A program made the translations under genes and the position numbers. A model generated the notes under the pieces. That model had not been told where the DNA came from and searched no databases. It saw only the letters and a program-made list of their open reading frames with translations. Shown here piece after piece: positions 61,601 through 64,000 of a stretch of 64,000 bases of DNA (positions within the stretch are counted from its first letter, which is position 1; every line of letters begins with the position of its first letter). The DNA lies in the NCBI RefSeq assembly GCF_022581195.2, contig NC_061459.1:5704001-5768000 (forward strand), read 5' to 3'. Source of the DNA: Helicoverpa zea (lineage: Eukaryota; Arthropoda; Insecta; Lepidoptera; Noctuidae).

Positions 61601-62756
61601 GCGTATTATATTTTTTAAATGTTGCAGTGTCCTTTGCAATAACTATATATTTTTGTGTTGATGTATGATGACAGTTCGGTAGCAATAAATAAAAATCAGT
61701 TAAATACAAACATACTGTAACATGAATATTTAAGAAACGTCTGAACTGCACTTGTATTGAACTATTTCGACTGGAGGGTTGTGAGCGCAAAATCTCCAAA
61801 ATGTGCATCCGTTCGCCGGAAATGTCTTCCTAAGCTTCGTTGTATCCTCACTGAACCTATTTTGAATAACGTCCGTTTACTCAAAATATTGATATACGCA
61901 AAGAATAACACATCTAGACTTTTATATCATCATGCTTTGTGGGGGTTTTGTATTGACTATCAAAATTATAGAACTGAGTATCAGCCTATACTGTACAAAT
62001 TAAGACAAGATGAGAAAACAAATTAAGTTTGCAGAAGGGCACAATTGTTTTGAATATATAAAATGTTTATTCTTTAAAATAAATCCAACGTGGCGTGCGG
62101 TAGCGCCGTATCTAACGCAGTCTTGGCATAAACTACATGCACCGCAGATCCAGTATTTAGATAACAGATAAAACTGAGTCACGAGACAAAGGAAAATGCG
62201 GTTTAAAAGAAACTTTAATTAAATGCTTAGCTACCCTTTGTTTATGACGACTAAGGCCTGTCCAGCGAGCCGACGTATCCATTTCCCCGCGCTTTTCAAA
62301 AAGAATGCCTTTTCATGTTCAATTCTCTACAATGGATTACTGGCTGGCCAATAGAAACGAACGTGTTGCTTGATGTAATGGACTGCGGCATATTTTTTAA
62401 AATTAGAATCATGTCACTATTTTGTGATTACAGTTTTGAATTTAGAATAACTTCAAAGAAGGATTTACTATTTGTTTTGTTAGTTATTAGTATGATTATA
62501 AAATATCTAATCGCATTCATCAGTAAATGTCTGAGAAGCGACACGAACGCACAAACAATATAGCACTTATAATAAGTAAATAAACCGGTTCTACCTTTTA
62601 TGACCAAGAGCCTCGTCTTAAAATTGGGCAAATTAATACAAGGTTTTCTTACCTGTCGTTATCATTTTCTTCGTGTACAGTGTCCATGTCTGTGATAGTG
62701 ACACCCGGGTGTAAGTCAGTCGGCTCGCACAGTGGTCTTCTGTTGGCTGGACTCAT
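55643..62756 (-). CDS. otopetrin-family proton channel, copy B (13 coding exons)
   Basis: Minus-strand exons: 62653-62756, 60759-60920, 60280-60444, 58744-58858, 58512-58614, 58137-58247, 57585-58036, 57396-57495, 57140-57312, 56946-57060, 56713-56867, 56268-56414 and 55643-55816. They total 2076 nt (691 residues) with every phase matching. The ATG at 62756 opens its exon, right after a 'ttgtag' acceptor; the upstream frame has a stop, so it is the true start. Family marks are SALYAKLLVVLGLAFP, RYGSFYLRLGG, FGFMHMIAANLCEWL, HHFSVDCSHAHRGLFAG, PGRQLVTFLLVANMAMW and FYGPWAWTIITHVSMP with LFEIWK. Compared with copy A, the N-terminus is longer (about 143 residues) and an extra exon (57396-57495) encodes a Lys/Asn-rich insert. 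It is transcribed in the same direction as copy A, 2.9 kb upstream of it. Confidence 0.93.
58859..60279. other. intron of otopetrin copy B
   Basis: 1.4 kb intron between exons 60280-60444 and 58744-58858. AT-rich, no gene or recognisable repeat. Confidence 0.6.
60921..62652. other. first coding intron of otopetrin copy B
   Basis: 1.7 kb, no gene. Short plus-strand frames at 61757-62026 and 62315-62563 have no domain content. Confidence 0.6.
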
Positions 62757-64000
62757 CTACAAAATATCACGAAATTCACGCGGCCTTGTCAAATAATTAC
62801 AGTTTCATGACCAAATACTGTTCACACGTCAGATAGTATGTGTGAATTACGACAAAAGTTATTTAATTTATTTTGTGGAACGTCATATTTTATGTACCAA
62901 ATATTTTAATCGTGAAAAAAAAAGCTTTAAAACCTGGTAGTAGAAATATTTGAAAATTAATTAAGATAAAGTAAGCCTACCTATCTATTAACTAAATACA
63001 CAATAATAGTATATGTTTTCATTGCCCTAATCTTCACATAACACAAACGAGCTCGTCGTATAACTAAGCAATAACAAACACAATATAAACAAATCTGGTT
63101 CAGCAAATGTGTTATTTATTTATCCATTTTTTCTCGTATAAAAATCCTATAAGGAGGAGACGGACTGTCCTCGGTTAAGGCAAGCTTACACTGAGGTAAG
63201 TGAACGAGATATATATCGTTGTTTACAGTAAGCGTGCTATAGTGTAGGTATTACTGCGTTACGTAGTTATCCGGTAATCCTTTAATGTCTGTTTGCTCAC
63301 GGCGAGCATGTTCCACTTGAACACGACACTTCTACTGTCAATTGACTGATTAAATTGATGTCAACATATCGATAACCAAATGTATGTCACTATTAAAATG
63401 TTATTTGCTTATTTAATTTTATGTGCAAAATGATCGGCATGCAGTGCACGAATTTTATCGTTCGTAATAAGTATCTATTACTGAATCTATGATGGGAATT
63501 TACTAAGATATTATTTATCAAAAAATATATAAAGCATTAATAAGCGATTAAACTTCACATTGACAGGTTAATCTTAAAATAAGACCTATTACAAACATTG
63601 ATTTCTATAATTAGCTTATCTTATCTAAGTAAGTTATAAACACAGATAGGTACATTTTGAAGCATTTGACTTACCTTTGTAGTTCCGTTGGCCAGTATCT
63701 TATACTATGCTCGCTATCTTCGGAAAATCTCTCGATAAGGTGTGCGTGAGAATTATGTAGTTTTTCTTTTCGGTTGAAATGTTCAATTCAAGTGTTAAGC
63801 CAAACTTAGACAGAGACTGTACATTTTGCGATCAATGGTTAGCTTATGAGCTCCGGTGAGTGTGGACTATTTCTTATCACCTTTCTGGTAAATGGCTCGC
63901 TAACTATGTCTCTTTTGTGATTAAATTGCACCTGACTCTATTATGTATCTCTTTTATTATCTACCCCACGCAAAGAGTAGTTATTACTTATATAACGGAC
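62757..64000 (-). promoter_or_regulatory. 5' UTR intron and leader exon of otopetrin copy B
   Basis: The start-codon exon is preceded by an acceptor, and a good donor (ctacaaag|gtaagtc on the minus strand) lies at about 63675. A non-coding first exon therefore probably ends there and extends up towards about 63700-63800. The frame through the leader has a stop, so no longer N-terminus is expected. The promoter should lie near the right edge of the window. Confidence 0.5.

Noticed and set aside
61757..62563. Two plus-strand frames in an otopetrin B intron
   Set aside because: Short, no domain, antisense to the intron of a well-supported gene.

Overview
This is an intron-rich, AT-rich animal nuclear sequence, almost certainly from a moth or butterfly (Lepidoptera). 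The evidence is GT-AG introns in every gene, insect-type proteins, and several dispersed repeats I recognise from lepidopteran genomes: a tRNA-derived SINE, RTE-like retroelement tails, and the repeat ending in 'cgcacttggccggttttt'. I cannot name the species. Eight protein-coding genes could be assembled exon by exon. For seven of them every splice junction keeps the frame; SkpA is a single coding exon.

Layout. 165-11427 (-): a Grindelwald-like TNF receptor in five coding exons, with an 8.9 kb first intron full of transposon debris. 12598-13421 (+): a CYB561D2-type cytochrome b561 reductase. 15551-23817 (+): a mitochondrial ornithine carrier in six exons; its 6.4 kb last intron is a nest of SINEs, a LINE tail, a foldback element and an RTE tail. 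24225-26165: a 1.9 kb hairpin transposon with a perfect 9-bp target duplication, close behind the carrier gene. 30173-30905 (+): an unrecognised small single-pass membrane protein. 31281-32504: nested copies of a MITE. 32972-33460 (-): SkpA. 35024-37461 (+): the H4K20 methyltransferase Suv4-20. 39402-40524 (-): Roc1a/Rbx1. 40925-42355: an inverted-repeat element with a GC-rich core. 42863-52698 (-) and 55643-62756 (-): two tandem otopetrin proton-channel genes of 11 and 13 coding exons. 52825-54381: a PIF/Harbinger-type element carrying a MADF-domain remnant, between the two channels.

Functional links. SkpA and Roc1a are both core subunits of the SCF ubiquitin ligase and lie 6 kb apart on the same strand, separated only by Suv4-20. 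The two otopetrins are clear paralogues but differ in intron positions and loop insertions, so the duplication is probably old. The other genes share no obvious pathway.

Unusual content. No prokaryotic-type operon, CRISPR array or viral gene was seen. The most notable non-genic content is the mobile DNA: three elements with 3-bp TTA or TAA duplications (two PIF/Harbinger-like calls and one MITE), a MULE-like foldback, and short 'tail-only' SINE copies with target duplications.
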